From Hymenobacter jeongseonensis (GTDB taxonomy: Bacteria > Bacteroidota > Bacteroidia > Cytophagales > Hymenobacteraceae), in contig NZ_JADQDQ010000007.1 in assembly GCF_015694725.1 (NCBI RefSeq), forward strand, positions 62,001 to 126,000: a stretch of DNA of 64,000 nucleotides, written 5' to 3'. Position 1 is the first letter of the stretch. Each line of letters starts with the position of its first letter. The position numbers and the translations under genes are program-made. Shown here piece after piece: positions 8,947-18,518 of this stretch. The notes under the pieces are model-generated. The model had not been told where the DNA came from. It searched no databases and saw only the letters and a program-made list of their open reading frames with translations.

Positions 8947-10062
8947 ATGCTCCTAATTCTTCTTTTTCTGGCAGTAATTCTGCTGACGTATTCCAACGGG
9001 GCCAACGACAACTTCAAGGGCGTGGCCACCCTGTGGGGCAGCGGCACGCTGGCCTACAAGCCAGCGCTGATTCTGGCCACTGTATCTACGTTTGCCGGCT
9101 CCATCTGCTCGTATTTCTTCGCCGCCGAGCTGATTAAGAACTTCTCGGGCAAGGGGCTGGTGCCGGATGAGATTATTGGGTCGGCCGCATTTGTGCTGGC
9201 GGTGGCGCTGGCGGCGGGCATCACGGTGTTGCTGGCCACCAAGTTTGGCTTTCCCATTTCTACCACCCACGGCTTGGTGGGGGCCTTGGTAGGCGCCGGC
9301 CTGGTGGCGGTAGGCACGGCCGTGAATTTCTCCAAGTTGGGCACCACTTTTTTCCTGCCCCTGATTTTGGGGCCGGTGCTGGCTGTGGGGCTGGGCGCCC
9401 TGGTCTACATTCTGTTTCGCCAAGGGCGCAAAGCGGCGGGCATCACGGAAGAATCGTGCGTGTGCGTGGGCGACACCTGGGTGCCGGTGGCCTCGGCGCC
9501 CACCGCGGCCTTCACGGCCTTGCCCACGCTGCAGGCCGGCCTCGGCACCCAAGCCGAGTGCCAAAACCTTTACCAGGGCACTTTTATTGGCCTCAACTTT
9601 CAGCCGCTCATCAACAACCTGCACTACGTGAGCGCCGCTACCATGAGCTTCGCGCGGGGCCTCAACGACACGCCCAAACTGGTAGGCCTGCTGCTGGTGT
9701 GCAAGTTTTTCGCCATGCCCGTCAACGTCCTGATTCTGGCCGTGGCCATGGCCATCGGCGGCTGGCTCAATGCCCGGAAAGTAGCCGACACCATGAGCAA
9801 AAAGATTTCCAAGCTCAACCACGGCCAAGGCTTCACGGCCAACCTCATCACGAGCATCTTGGTGATTGTGGCCAGCAAGTTCGGCTTGCCCGTGTCCACG
9901 ACCCATGTGTCGGTGGGTAGCATCTACGGCATTGGGCTGGTGAATGGCACGGCCAACTCCCGCGAAATCGCCAAAATCGGCTTGTCATGGCTGCTTACGC
10001 TGCCAGTGGCGGCCCTGCTCAGTGCCGGCCTCTACTTCGCCATTCACGCGCTGAACCAATAG
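8947..10062 (+). CDS. Inorganic phosphate transporter, PiT family
   Basis: The 371-residue protein is hydrophobic throughout, with about ten membrane segments. It holds the two internally repeated signatures of the PiT (PHO4) family: YSNGANDNFKGVATLWGSG near residue 15-35 and the related ARGLNDTPKL near residue 240. Each repeat is followed by a re-entrant ISTTHGLVGALVGAG / PVSTTHVSVGSIYGIG motif. PiT proteins import phosphate, usually as a neutral metal-phosphate complex, driven by a proton or sodium gradient. Length is within the short bacterial range. It stands alone between a terminator and a family-1 inverted repeat; no PhoU-like DUF47 gene is next to it, although such a gene often accompanies this transporter in the phylum. 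Confidence 0.94.
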   Translation: MLLILLFLAVILLTYSNGANDNFKGVATLWGSGTLAYKPALILATVSTFAGSICSYFFAAELIKNFSGKGLVPDEIIGSAAFVLAVALAAGITVLLATKFGFPISTTHGLVGALVGAGLVAVGTAVNFSKLGTTFFLPLILGPVLAVGLGALVYILFRQGRKAAGITEESCVCVGDTWVPVASAPTAAFTALPTLQAGLGTQAECQNLYQGTFIGLNFQPLINNLHYVSAATMSFARGLNDTPKLVGLLLVCKFFAMPVNVLILAVAMAIGGWLNARKVADTMSKKISKLNHGQGFTANLITSILVIVASKFGLPVSTTHVSVGSIYGIGLVNGTANSREIAKIGLSWLLTLPVAALLSAGLYFAIHALNQ

Positions 10063-10099
10063 GGAAAAGTCGTGTAGCGCCCAGCACCCTGCGCCAGCA

Positions 10100-10194
10100 G
10101 TCGTCCTGAGCGCCACGATGGTCCTTCTCACCGAAGAACCGCAAATAGTACTAGAAGCAGGCGTAAGGAGGACCATCGTGGCGCTCAGGATGAC
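10100..10194. repeat. Long inverted repeat, family 1, copy 1
   Basis: Arms 10100-10129 and 10165-10194 are complementary over about 30 bases with a few mismatches. The arm sequence, GTCnTCCTGAGCGCCACGA..., shares the GTCATnCnGAGCG core with the elements at 14045, 35040, 54146 and 56011. It lies between the PiT gene and the TonB receptor gene, ending 32 bases before the receptor start, so it is in that gene's leader or promoter. Confidence 0.85.
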
Positions 10195-10226
10195 AGATGA
10201 ATGAAGTTGCCCTTGCACCGCTCTAC

Positions 10227-13200
10227 ATGAAAAAATCTCTCCTCTTACTCCTTGCTGCTCTTCTACCTTTTTTGGGTTTCGCCCAGATAACCACCAGCGC
10301 ATTTGAAGGCTTGGTCACGGACAAGACCGGCGCGGCCATTCCGGGCGCTACCGTTGTGCTGGTGCACGTGCCCACCGGCACCCGCAGCGGCACCCAATCG
10401 GAACCGAACGGCAAGTTTTTACTCAACAACCTCAAGCCCGGCGGCCCTTATACCGTGCAGGTCAGCTTTGTGGGCTACACTACCCAGAGCAACGACGACC
10501 TTTTTCTGAGCCTGGGCAAAGTAGCCCGGCAAACGTTCACCTTAGTCGAGGCGGCCACCGAGCTGGGCGAAGTAGCCGTGACGGGCAATAAAAGTGACCC
10601 CTTCACGGCCGATAAAAACGGCCAGGCCTACCACCTCAGCCAGCAGGCCATCCAGAACGTGCCCACGCTGAACCGCAGCCTGGGTGACCTGACGAAGCTG
10701 ATGCCGCAGGGCAACAAGAATTCCTTCGGGGGCGCCAATTACCGGTTTAATAACCTGAGCATCGACGGCATGGCGACGAACGACGTGCTGGGTTTCCAGG
10801 AGCCGGCCAGCGGTGCGGCGGGCACAGTGGCCTCGGGCACGCCCGGCGCGCTGGCCGGCACGCAGCCCATTTCCATCGATGCCATTGAGGAAATTTCGGT
10901 GGTGCTTTCGCCCTTCAACGTCACGCTGGGCAATTTCACGGGGGCCAACATCAACGCCGTGACCAAGAGCGGCACCAACAAATTCAAGGGCAGCGTCTAC
11001 AGTTTTGCCCGCAACCAGGTCATCACGGGCAAGAGCGTGGACGAGCTGCACAAGCCCATTGCCAACTACTACGACGTTCAATCCGGCTTTAGCATCGGCG
11101 GCCCAATTATCAAAAACAAGCTGTTTTTCTTCGGCAACTACGAAAACCAGCGCCGCGAGGAGCCCGTGCTCTACGCCCCCGGCGAGCCCGACGCCAATGT
11201 GCCGCACGACGTGGCCGAGCAAATCAGCAACCACCTCAAAACGAAATACGGCTACGACCCCGGCACGTTTGGCGGCGCCACCATCCGGCGCCACAGCGAC
11301 AAATTCCTGCTGCGCCTCGACTACAACCTCTCTGAAAAGCACCGCTTGGTGCTGCGCGACAACTACGTGACCGGCTTCGCCGACAACCTGGAACGCTCGC
11401 CCACGGTGCTCAATTTCGGCAACCAGGGCTTCCGGCACCACAGCCGCACCAACAGCCTGGTGGCCGAGCTGAAAAGCACGTTCAGCAACCAGCTTTCCAA
11501 CCAGCTGATTATCGGCCACAACACCGTGTCGGAAAATCGCAGCTACGACGGCCGCATTTTCCCGCACCTCGAAATTAATTACAACACCGCCACATCGATT
11601 TTCGCCGGCACCTACCGTGAGGCGGCCGTGTACCGCTCCGACCTGAGCACCACCCAGTTCACGGACAACCTGACGCTGTTCAAAAACCGGCACACGCTCA
11701 CGCTGGGCACCACCAACGAGTTGAACAACATCGAGTACCGCTTCCTGACGGCGTTCAACGGCCGCTGGCAATATTCGTCGGTGGATGCGTTCCTGCAGGA
11801 CCGCCCCAACCGCGTGCGCGGCGTGTACAACACCGAAAACAACGACGTTGACTTTAACAAGGGCCTGCCCTCGGCCGATTTCCGGGTGATGCTGCTGAGC
11901 CTCTACGCCCAGGACGATTACCGCGTGACCAACCGCCTGAATGTGCAGGTGGGCCTGCGCGTGGACATGCAGGTGCACCCCGATAAAATCCCGGTGAATC
12001 CCGCTGTGTTCAAGAACCCAGAATTCAATCTGTACCGCAACGACTTTGGCGGCGTGCCGCAGTTCAACCCGCGCCTGAGCTTCAACTACCAGCTCAACGA
12101 GGCCAATACCATGCAGCTGCGCGGCGGCTCGGGCCTGTTCACGGGCCGCATCCCATTCGCTTGGTACGCCTATGCGCACTACATCTCGGGCAACCGCTAC
12201 AACAACATCGACTACCGCCCCACCGGCCCCCTGCCAATTGCCGAGGACTTGTCGGCCCTGCAATCGGTGCAGCCCGGCATCGCCGAAATCAACCTCATCG
12301 ACAACGATTTCCAGCTGCCCCGCGACTGGAAATCCACGCTGGCGTTTGATGTGAAACTGCCTTACAATTTCACCTTCACGGCCGAGGGTTTGTACTCGAA
12401 AGTGGTGTCGGGCGTGCTGTTTCAGTCCATCAATTTCAAAGAGACCAAACTCAATTTTGAAGGCGCCGACAACCGGCCCTACTTCGCCGCCACCGGCAAC
12501 GCCGCCAAGATTGACCCCGCGTTCACGAACGTTTTCGTGATGTCAAACACCAACCAGGGCTACACCTACAACGCCACCTTCAGCCTGAGCAAGCGCGTGC
12601 AAAACCGCCTCGACGCCTACGCCGGCTACAGCTACGGCCAGAGCAAGGACATCGTGAACGGCGTGCGCGTGTCGCCGGCCGCCAACTACGAGTGGAACCA
12701 GTCGCTGGTCGCCAACACCCCCGCCCTGGCGTATTCCAACTTCGATTTGCGCCACAAGTTCATCGGCAATGTCACCTACAACGCCACCCTGTGGGAGAAA
12801 ACGGGCGTCTCGGCCAGCCTCATCTACATTGCCCGCTCGGGCAGCCCGTTCACCTTCGTGTACGAAGGCGACGTGAACCGCGACGGCTCTGCCAAAAACG
12901 ACCTGCTTTACATCCCGCGCAACGCGTCGGAAATCAAGCTGGTGGATTTTGCCACGCCCCAGGGCACCGTCACGGCCCAGCAGCAGTACGACCAACTAGC
13001 CAAGTACATTGCCAACGACGAGTACCTATCCGGCCGCCGCGGCCGCTACGCCGAGCGCAACGGCGCCCGTACCCCTTGGACCCAGCAGCTCGACCTGCGC
13101 TTCACCGCCAAACTGCCCGTGAGCAAAACCGGCACCCAGCGCCTGGAGGTCTCCTTCGACTTCATCAACCTCGGCAACCTGCTGAACCGGGAGTGGGGCC

Positions 13201-13376
13201 TGCAATACTTCGTGCCCAACATCAACAACTCGGGTTACGCCCTACTCGATTTCGTGCGGATTGAAAACAAGCAGCCGGTGTATCAGTTCAAGAACCCCGC
13301 CGGCACCCCCTGGCAAACCGACCCCATCAACTCCCGCTGGCAGGGCCAGCTGGGCCTGCGCTACTCGTTTAACTAG
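10227..13376 (+). CDS. Oar-like TonB-dependent outer membrane receptor
   Basis: The ATG at 10227 is preferred over the one at 10197 because it starts a clean signal peptide (MKKSLLLLLAALLPFLGFAQ). The product has 1049 residues. Residues about 22-110 form a carboxypeptidase regulatory-like beta domain (FEGLVTDKTGAAIPGATVVLV ... VSFVGYTT). Next come a plug domain (VPTLNRSLGDLTKLMPQG, FNNLSIDGM) and a long beta-barrel ending in the aromatic strand GLRYSFN. This order is that of the Oar/OmpA-related TonB receptors common in Bacteroidota and Myxococcota. No SusD partner or substrate gene is adjacent, so the ligand is unknown. An inverted-repeat element occupies the upstream gap. Confidence 0.9.
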   Translation: MKKSLLLLLAALLPFLGFAQITTSAFEGLVTDKTGAAIPGATVVLVHVPTGTRSGTQSEPNGKFLLNNLKPGGPYTVQVSFVGYTTQSNDDLFLSLGKVARQTFTLVEAATELGEVAVTGNKSDPFTADKNGQAYHLSQQAIQNVPTLNRSLGDLTKLMPQGNKNSFGGANYRFNNLSIDGMATNDVLGFQEPASGAAGTVASGTPGALAGTQPISIDAIEEISVVLSPFNVTLGNFTGANINAVTKSGTNKFKGSVYSFARNQVITGKSVDELHKPIANYYDVQSGFSIGGPIIKNKLFFFGNYENQRREEPVLYAPGEPDANVPHDVAEQISNHLKTKYGYDPGTFGGATIRRHSDKFLLRLDYNLSEKHRLVLRDNYVTGFADNLERSPTVLNFGNQGFRHHSRTNSLVAELKSTFSNQLSNQLIIGHNTVSENRSYDGRIFPHLEINYNTATSIFAGTYREAAVYRSDLSTTQFTDNLTLFKNRHTLTLGTTNELNNIEYRFLTAFNGRWQYSSVDAFLQDRPNRVRGVYNTENNDVDFNKGLPSADFRVMLLSLYAQDDYRVTNRLNVQVGLRVDMQVHPDKIPVNPAVFKNPEFNLYRNDFGGVPQFNPRLSFNYQLNEANTMQLRGGSGLFTGRIPFAWYAYAHYISGNRYNNIDYRPTGPLPIAEDLSALQSVQPGIAEINLIDNDFQLPRDWKSTLAFDVKLPYNFTFTAEGLYSKVVSGVLFQSINFKETKLNFEGADNRPYFAATGNAAKIDPAFTNVFVMSNTNQGYTYNATFSLSKRVQNRLDAYAGYSYGQSKDIVNGVRVSPAANYEWNQSLVANTPALAYSNFDLRHKFIGNVTYNATLWEKTGVSASLIYIARSGSPFTFVYEGDVNRDGSAKNDLLYIPRNASEIKLVDFATPQGTVTAQQQYDQLAKYIANDEYLSGRRGRYAERNGARTPWTQQLDLRFTAKLPVSKTGTQRLEVSFDFINLGNLLNREWGLQYFVPNINNSGYALLDFVRIENKQPVYQFKNPAGTPWQTDPINSRWQGQLGLRYSFN

Positions 13377-13423
13377 CGCTAGCACGGGGTTTCGTGGTGG
13401 AAGTCGACGGCACGCTGCGGCGA

Positions 13424-13948
13424 TTACTCGTCGGAGCCCGCGGCGCGCCGCTGCTTTTTCAGTTGCTGGCGCACGGCTTTCACCCGCTCGTCAAAGCCGT
13501 CGGGGTCGTAGTCCACGGTGTCCACATCGAGCTGCTCGAGCAGGTCCATCATGGCGTTGGCGTGGTCGGTGCGCGTGCCGGCGGGCATGGTCACATACGC
13601 CATTTCTGACCACAAAAGGGCCAGCAGGCGCGTGCCGGCCTCGTCGCGCATCTGCATTTCCAGCACCAGGCTCGAATTATCGAAGTGAATCAGCTGGCTG
13701 CTGATGCGCACCTGCGCCCCCTGCCGCGCGGCCTTCAGGTAGCTAATGTGGTGCTTCGTGATAACCCAAACCGCGTGTTGCGCCCGCGCCAGCTCGCCCA
13801 TGTTAAGGGAATAATGCGCCGTGGTGTGGTCTTCGCGGGCATTGAGGAAGTAGTCGAGGTAGCGGGAATTATTGAGGTGCCCCAGCATGTCGCAGTCCTG
13901 GAAGTAGACGTGGTGCGTGGTTTCGGGCGTTTTGACGAGCGTAGACAT
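13424..13948 (-). CDS. Acyl-CoA thioesterase, hotdog fold (YbgC/FadM-like)
   Basis: The 174-residue protein fits the 4HBT thioesterase family. The N-terminal segment HHVYFQDCDMLGHLNNSRYLDYFLNAREDH has the conserved Asp-x-x-x-x-x-H-x-x-N pattern, with the catalytic-type Asp/His/Asn. Two further strands (LKAARQGAQVRISSQLIHFDNSSLVLEMQM) complete the hotdog. Such enzymes hydrolyse acyl-CoA thioesters. The chain length here cannot be told from sequence. The C-terminal 30 residues are charged and probably disordered. It is transcribed away from the GMC oxidoreductase gene, and a family-1 inverted repeat lies in the shared upstream gap. A link to the nearby alcohol oxidase and aldehyde dehydrogenase in lipid turnover is only inference from position. 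Confidence 0.85.
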   Translation of the reverse strand: MSTLVKTPETTHHVYFQDCDMLGHLNNSRYLDYFLNAREDHTTAHYSLNMGELARAQHAVWVITKHHISYLKAARQGAQVRISSQLIHFDNSSLVLEMQMRDEAGTRLLALLWSEMAYVTMPAGTRTDHANAMMDLLEQLDVDTVDYDPDGFDERVKAVRQQLKKQRRAAGSDE

Positions 13949-14284
13949 AACTAAGGGAAATAGCCGGGCGGCAAAGGTCGCATCCTTTCAACAAAAGCGG
14001 GCCTGAGTGCTTGACATGCGCAGCGCAGCGGCCCGCTCACTTTGCTTGTCATATTGAGCAAGGAGAAGTATCCTATCCGGTCAGAACCAATCGTCCAGCG
14101 GCGAGAAGGTGCTTCGCTACGCTCAGCATGACAAGGGGCGCGCAAGTTGGTTGGACTGCGTGGAAACCAGATAAACATGACGTCTTTCTGTTTTCAGCAC
14201 GCCCATCGCACGCCCAAAACTACTCGGCACGCCTAACACTTTGCGGAAAAATTCTTACCTTTTAGCCATCAAAATTCCCGCACC
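13949..14284. other. Divergent intergenic region with repeat element
   Basis: This 336-base gap separates the thioesterase gene (minus) from the GMC gene (plus). It contains the family-1 inverted repeat at 14045-14135 and, close to the GMC start, TACCTTTT at 14256-14263, a near-match to the Bacteroidota -7 box. Nothing else is recognised. Confidence 0.5.
14045..14135. repeat. Long inverted repeat, family 1, copy 2 (degenerate)
   Basis: The left arm (14045-14073) begins CTTGTCATATTGAGCAAGG. The right arm (14108-14135) reads as its imperfect complement and, reversed, gives CTTGTCATGCTGAGCGTAG. The right arm keeps the family core GTCATnCTGAGCGnnGCGAAG and the left arm has drifted. Confidence 0.7.
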
Positions 14285-16318
14285 ATGTTCACGCTTACGC
14301 CCGCCCGTTCTGCCGTCCTGCACGCTCTTGCCGATACCATTATTCCGCCCTTGTCCGACGGCAGCCCGGCCGGCTCGTTGGGTGTAAATCTGGAGAAACT
14401 AGAAGCGGCCATTCAGGAGCAGCCACTGGGCGCGCAGGCTGAATTCGGCCAGTTGCTCGACCTGATGCAGAAGCCCATTTTGGGTCTGACTTGGTTTGGG
14501 CCGCTGAAACCCTTCCGCAAGCTCGACCCCGAGCAGCGGGAGCAACTGCTCCAAAGCTGGGCTTCCTCCAACATTCCGCAATTGCGCAAAGGCTTCCAAG
14601 CCGTGCGCAAGCTCTGCACGCTGCTCTACTACGGCGGCAGCATGCCCGACCTGCCCGCCGCCTGGGGCCGCCTGGGCTACCCCGGCCCCGAGGAGAAGCC
14701 CGTGGACACCCCCAAACCCATCAAAACCCTGCACCCTACCCAGGACACGGCGTATGATTGCGACGTGCTGGTCATCGGGAGCGGCGCGGGCGGGGGCGTG
14801 GTGGCCGGCGAGCTGGCGCAGGCCGGCTATGACGTGCTGGTCATCGAAAAAGGCCCCTACTGCCACGGCTGCGACTTCACCCAGCGCGAAGTGGACATGC
14901 TCGGCAAGCTTTATGATGCCAAAGGCGCCCTGAGCACCCAGGACGGCAGCATTGGTATTCTGGCCGGCTCCTGCCTGGGCGGCGGTACTACCGTGAACTG
15001 GGCCGGCTCGTTCCGCACGCCCGATTACGTGCTGCAGGAATGGGCCAAGGAGCACGACGCGCCGCACTTTACCACGCTAGAGTTTAAGGAAAGCATCAAC
15101 GCCGTAGCCCGCACCATCGGCGTGAACACCAACTACACCCGCCACAACGGCCAGAACCAGGCTCTGTGGGACGGTTCGACCAAGCTGGGCCAGGAAGTTA
15201 AGCTGATTCCGCGCAACGAAAAAGGCCTGACTGATTCGGACGCGCACTTTCGGTCCCTGGGCTACACCACGCTGGGCGATGCCCACGGCATCAAACAAGG
15301 CACCCTGAACACGTACCTGCTCACGGCCTTTGAGCACGGGGCCCGCATCTTGGCCGACACCAAAGTAGACCGGGTAACCATTGCCAGCGGCCGCGCCACC
15401 GGCTCCGAAGCCGTGCACACCACCGAAGACGGGCGGCAGGTCCGCATCGCGGTGAAGGCCCGGCGCGTGGTGGTGGCCGGCGGCGCCATCCAAACGCCCG
15501 CGCTGCTGCTGCGCTCCGGCCTGAAGCACCCGCACCTGGGCCGGCACCTGCACCTGCACCCCACCGTGGTGGTAGGCGCCCGCTACCCGCACCCCATGAA
15601 CTCCTGGCACGGCCCAAGCATGAGCGTGGTCAACGATAATTTCACCATGCTGCACGGCACCAATTTCGGCGCCAAGCTCGAAACGCCGCCCACCCACCCC
15701 GGCCTGCTGAGCATGGTGCTGCCCTGGCTCTCGGGCCGGCAGCACCACGAGCTGCTGCGCGACGCCAGCCACTTGGGCTCGTTCATCGTCCTCACCCGCG
15801 ACCGCGACGGCGGCCGGGTGAGCATCGACAAGCACGGCGCCGCGCTGATTGACTACACCCTGTCGGATTTCGACCGCGCCAACATGCTGGAAGGCGTGCG
15901 CGCCGCCGCTCAAATCCACGTGGCGGCCGGTGCTAACTTGGTGTATTTGCCTCACGGCACATTGCCCATTCTTCAAGCCAAAGACGGCGTGTTGCAAAAC
16001 CCGGAACTCCTCGATAAGCTGCCCCACCTGAGCTGGAAGCCCAACCAATTTGGCCTCTACAGCGCCCACCAGATGAGTACCTGCCGCATGGGCGGCGACG
16101 CGGCCACCCACCCGCTCAAGCTCAACGGCGAAACCGTGGAGGTGCAGGGCCTTTTCGTGGCCGACGGCTCGGCGTTTCCGGCGTGCAGCGGCGTCAACCC
16201 CATGCTCACCATCATGGCGCTGGCGCATTTCACGGCCCAGGGCATGAAAACCGGGGAGGGCCGGGCCGCCCACACCATACCTTTGGCCCCGACTCAGGGC
16301 CACCATGCAACAACCTAA
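14285..16318 (+). CDS. GMC-family FAD oxidoreductase, long-chain alcohol oxidase-like
   Basis: The 677-residue protein has an N-terminal helical domain of about 150 residues (FTLTPARSAVLHALADTIIPP) typical of the fatty alcohol oxidase branch. The FAD dinucleotide motif VLVIGSGAGGGVVAGELA follows at residues 161-178, and the second GMC signature region SCLGGGTTVNWAGSFRTP lies near 230-245. The C-terminal catalytic block is HQMSTCRMG, then GLFVADGSAFPACSGVNPMLTIMALA. Family members oxidise long-chain alcohols to aldehydes. The ALDH3-type enzyme at 19244-20707 could take the next step, though it is not in the same operon. The last 14 bases overlap the next gene. Alternative: another GMC substrate class such as a sterol or sugar alcohol. 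Confidence 0.9.
   Translation: MFTLTPARSAVLHALADTIIPPLSDGSPAGSLGVNLEKLEAAIQEQPLGAQAEFGQLLDLMQKPILGLTWFGPLKPFRKLDPEQREQLLQSWASSNIPQLRKGFQAVRKLCTLLYYGGSMPDLPAAWGRLGYPGPEEKPVDTPKPIKTLHPTQDTAYDCDVLVIGSGAGGGVVAGELAQAGYDVLVIEKGPYCHGCDFTQREVDMLGKLYDAKGALSTQDGSIGILAGSCLGGGTTVNWAGSFRTPDYVLQEWAKEHDAPHFTTLEFKESINAVARTIGVNTNYTRHNGQNQALWDGSTKLGQEVKLIPRNEKGLTDSDAHFRSLGYTTLGDAHGIKQGTLNTYLLTAFEHGARILADTKVDRVTIASGRATGSEAVHTTEDGRQVRIAVKARRVVVAGGAIQTPALLLRSGLKHPHLGRHLHLHPTVVVGARYPHPMNSWHGPSMSVVNDNFTMLHGTNFGAKLETPPTHPGLLSMVLPWLSGRQHHELLRDASHLGSFIVLTRDRDGGRVSIDKHGAALIDYTLSDFDRANMLEGVRAAAQIHVAAGANLVYLPHGTLPILQAKDGVLQNPELLDKLPHLSWKPNQFGLYSAHQMSTCRMGGDAATHPLKLNGETVEVQGLFVADGSAFPACSGVNPMLTIMALAHFTAQGMKTGEGRAAHTIPLAPTQGHHATT
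16278..16285 (+). promoter_or_regulatory. Candidate Bacteroidota -7 promoter element
   Basis: TACCTTTG is an exact TAnnTTTG box 20 bases before the ATG at 16305, inside the 3' end of the GMC gene. No TTTG is seen at the usual -33 position. It may give the downstream membrane protein its own transcript. Confidence 0.4.
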
Positions 16319-17915
16319 AGACTGGCGGACTTCCCGCCAGGTAATTACCACGCTGTTTTTTGGCGGCCTGCTGCTGCTCGGGCTCCTGCTCACCCGCGAC
16401 TACGGCATGAGCTGGGACGAACCAGCCGAACGGGAAGCGGGCTTTGTCAGCTTGCAGTACGTGGCCCAGCGCTTGGCCTCCTACGTGCCCCAAACCCCTT
16501 ACCTGAGCGGTTGGCCCGAATTGCGCACCTACCGCGACGCCGACCACGGCGTGGCTTTTCAGTTGCCCCTGGCGGTGATGGAAGCCATTTTTGCCCGCTA
16601 CGACCTGCAAGGCGCCTATTGGCTACGGCACTTTCTTGTTTTTGGCACCTTCATCCTGGGCACCTGGGCCGTGTACCGGCTGGCCACGAACCGCTTCGGC
16701 AGTTGGAAATGGGGATTGGTGGCGGCCGGCATGCTGGTGCTGTCGCCACGCATTTTTGCCGAGGCGTTCTACAATTACAAAGACTTGGTGTTCATGAACC
16801 TGTTCGCGCTGGGCGGGCTCACCCTCACGCGACTGCTACGGCGGCCCACGACGGGGCGAGCCGTGGCTCATGCGCTGGTCACGGCCTTGGCCACCGACGT
16901 TCGCATCATGGGCCTATTGCTGCCGGTGCTCACGGTAGGGTTTGGGGCCTTGGAATGGTGGGCCCGGCCAGTACGTCGGCAAGCACTAATGCGCACGCTG
17001 GCAGTTTATTCGGCTGCAACGATTCCCTTGGTGGTTCTATTCTGGCCGTACTTGTGGGAAGCGCCGCTGCAGCGGCTCTGGGAATGCTTCGGCAGCTTCC
17101 GGCGCTACCGCCAAACCATGCGGGTGTTCTATTTGGGCCAGATGGAATCCTGCCAGCGCTTGCCCTGGCACTACCTCTCGGTGTGGCTGCTAGTGACCAC
17201 GCCCGTGGCCTATAGTCTGCTGTTTGTGGGCGGTGCGGGCGTGGTGCTGCGCGAGTTTTTTCGGCAGCCACTGGCAATGCTGGGTCGCGTGGCTGGCCGG
17301 CGTGACTTGCTTTTCGGGGCGTGGTGCGTGGGGCCACTGGTGCTGATTGTGGTCATTCAGTCGGTGGTATACGATGGGTGGCGGCACGTTTATTTCATCT
17401 ACCCGGCCTTTGTGCTGCTGGCGGTGCGGGGGCTGCAGGCGGGCGTAGCCGCGTATCAGGCAGCGGGGCCGGGCTCGGCTGGGCGGCGGCTGGGGCTGGT
17501 GGCCGGCGTACTGTTGGCAGCGGGAGTTGCGCACACGGCCGTGCGGCAAGTAGCCGACCATCCGCATCAGTACGCGTATTTCAGTTTTCTGCAGGGGCCG
17601 TTGGCCGGCCAGCTGTTTGAGCGTGACTACTGGGGCATATCAACCGTGCAAGGCTTGTCTTGGGTATTGGCACACGACCAACGGGCCGCCGTTACGTTCA
17701 GCGACACCCTTTACTGCAAGGATTTTATCGGCAACAACACGCTCCTGCTGCCCGCGGCCGACCGGGCGCGGGTTCGGCTGGTACCACACCACCGGGCACA
17801 GTATTTTTTCGGGATGTACCGCTGGCATCCCGCGCCCTACGAGGAGACGTATGGCACGCCCATCCACAATATCAAGGTAAATGGCCTGCCCGTTCTCACG
17901 GTGTTTCGCCGTTGA
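16305..17915 (+). CDS. Multi-pass membrane protein, glycosyltransferase family 39-like
   Basis: This 536-residue protein has about eleven hydrophobic segments. Just after the first comes RDYGMSWDEPAEREAG, the acidic loop (Asp, then Asp-Glu) seen at the same place in GT-C fold enzymes of the PMT/ArnT type, which transfer sugars from polyprenyl phosphates at the outer face of the inner membrane. NYKDLVFMNLFALGG and DVRIMGLLLPVLTVG also resemble that family. The C-terminal soluble part (GISTVQGLSWVLAHDQ ... FSDTLYCKDF) would be periplasmic. Donor and acceptor are unknown. The start overlaps the GMC gene by 14 bases, and a -7-like promoter box sits 20 bases upstream, so both coupled and independent expression are possible. 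Confidence 0.75.
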   Translation: MQQPKDWRTSRQVITTLFFGGLLLLGLLLTRDYGMSWDEPAEREAGFVSLQYVAQRLASYVPQTPYLSGWPELRTYRDADHGVAFQLPLAVMEAIFARYDLQGAYWLRHFLVFGTFILGTWAVYRLATNRFGSWKWGLVAAGMLVLSPRIFAEAFYNYKDLVFMNLFALGGLTLTRLLRRPTTGRAVAHALVTALATDVRIMGLLLPVLTVGFGALEWWARPVRRQALMRTLAVYSAATIPLVVLFWPYLWEAPLQRLWECFGSFRRYRQTMRVFYLGQMESCQRLPWHYLSVWLLVTTPVAYSLLFVGGAGVVLREFFRQPLAMLGRVAGRRDLLFGAWCVGPLVLIVVIQSVVYDGWRHVYFIYPAFVLLAVRGLQAGVAAYQAAGPGSAGRRLGLVAGVLLAAGVAHTAVRQVADHPHQYAYFSFLQGPLAGQLFERDYWGISTVQGLSWVLAHDQRAAVTFSDTLYCKDFIGNNTLLLPAADRARVRLVPHHRAQYFFGMYRWHPAPYEETYGTPIHNIKVNGLPVLTVFRR

Positions 17916-18097
17916 CGTCAATGGCACCAAGCCTAGGAATCCGAAAGCTGCGCGCTAGTTTTCGGACTTCTCACGCGTCTGCTCCTCTCCGAACTAGGCC
18001 ACCGCTTTTGCAGGCATCTGAAACGGTTTCTTGCCAGATAATGCACCTAATTACGGTTTGCTGCGTACTCTTCTGAATATTGCTATTCCGACGATTT

Positions 18098-18508
18098 ATG
18101 CGTTCTGCTTCTTTTTCCGTGTTGCTCTTGACCTCGGTGCTGACCTTGGGCAGTTGCTCGTTGTTCCGCCCCCGTGCCAAAACGCCCGTCATTGAAACCG
18201 TGCGCACGGAGGATTCGCCCACGCCGAAAACGGCGGCCCGCGACCTGGCCGATGTGATGACCACCGAGCTCCAACTCACGCCCGACCAGACGCAAAAAGT
18301 CCGCACTATTCTGAACGGCACCGTGGAGCAGGCCAACGCCGCCAAATTGAAGTACGCGCCCAAATCACCGGAACTACTGGCCGAGCTGAAGCGCATCAAC
18401 ATCAGCTCCCAGAAGGAGCTGCAAGTGGTGTTGGGGCCCACCAAATTCAAGCAGCTGCAAGCCAACCAGCGCAAAATGGCCGCCGAGATGCAGCAGCGCC
18501 AGAAGTAG
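18098..18508 (+). CDS. Small lipoprotein with LTPDQ helical domain
   Basis: The ATG at 18098 gives a signal peptide with lipobox TLGSC (Cys20) and a 136-residue product; an in-frame ATG six codons upstream gives a worse N terminus. After the lipid anchor the mature part is mostly charged helix. ELQLTPDQTQKVRTIL and ELLAELKRINISSQKELQVVLGPTKFKQLQ resemble the LTxxQ helical hairpins of Spy/CpxP-like periplasmic proteins, which act as chaperones or stress sensors. That resemblance is limited to the pattern, so function is inferred with low certainty. It is convergent with the next lipoprotein gene, only 10 bases apart. Confidence 0.75.
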   Translation: MRSASFSVLLLTSVLTLGSCSLFRPRAKTPVIETVRTEDSPTPKTAARDLADVMTTELQLTPDQTQKVRTILNGTVEQANAAKLKYAPKSPELLAELKRINISSQKELQVVLGPTKFKQLQANQRKMAAEMQQRQK

Positions 18509-18518
18509 CCGGACTGGC

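Noticed and set aside
14240..14263. TTTG plus TACCTTTT as a full promoter for the GMC gene
   Set aside because: The gap between the boxes is only 12 bases instead of about 18-20. The -7-like box alone may still be used.
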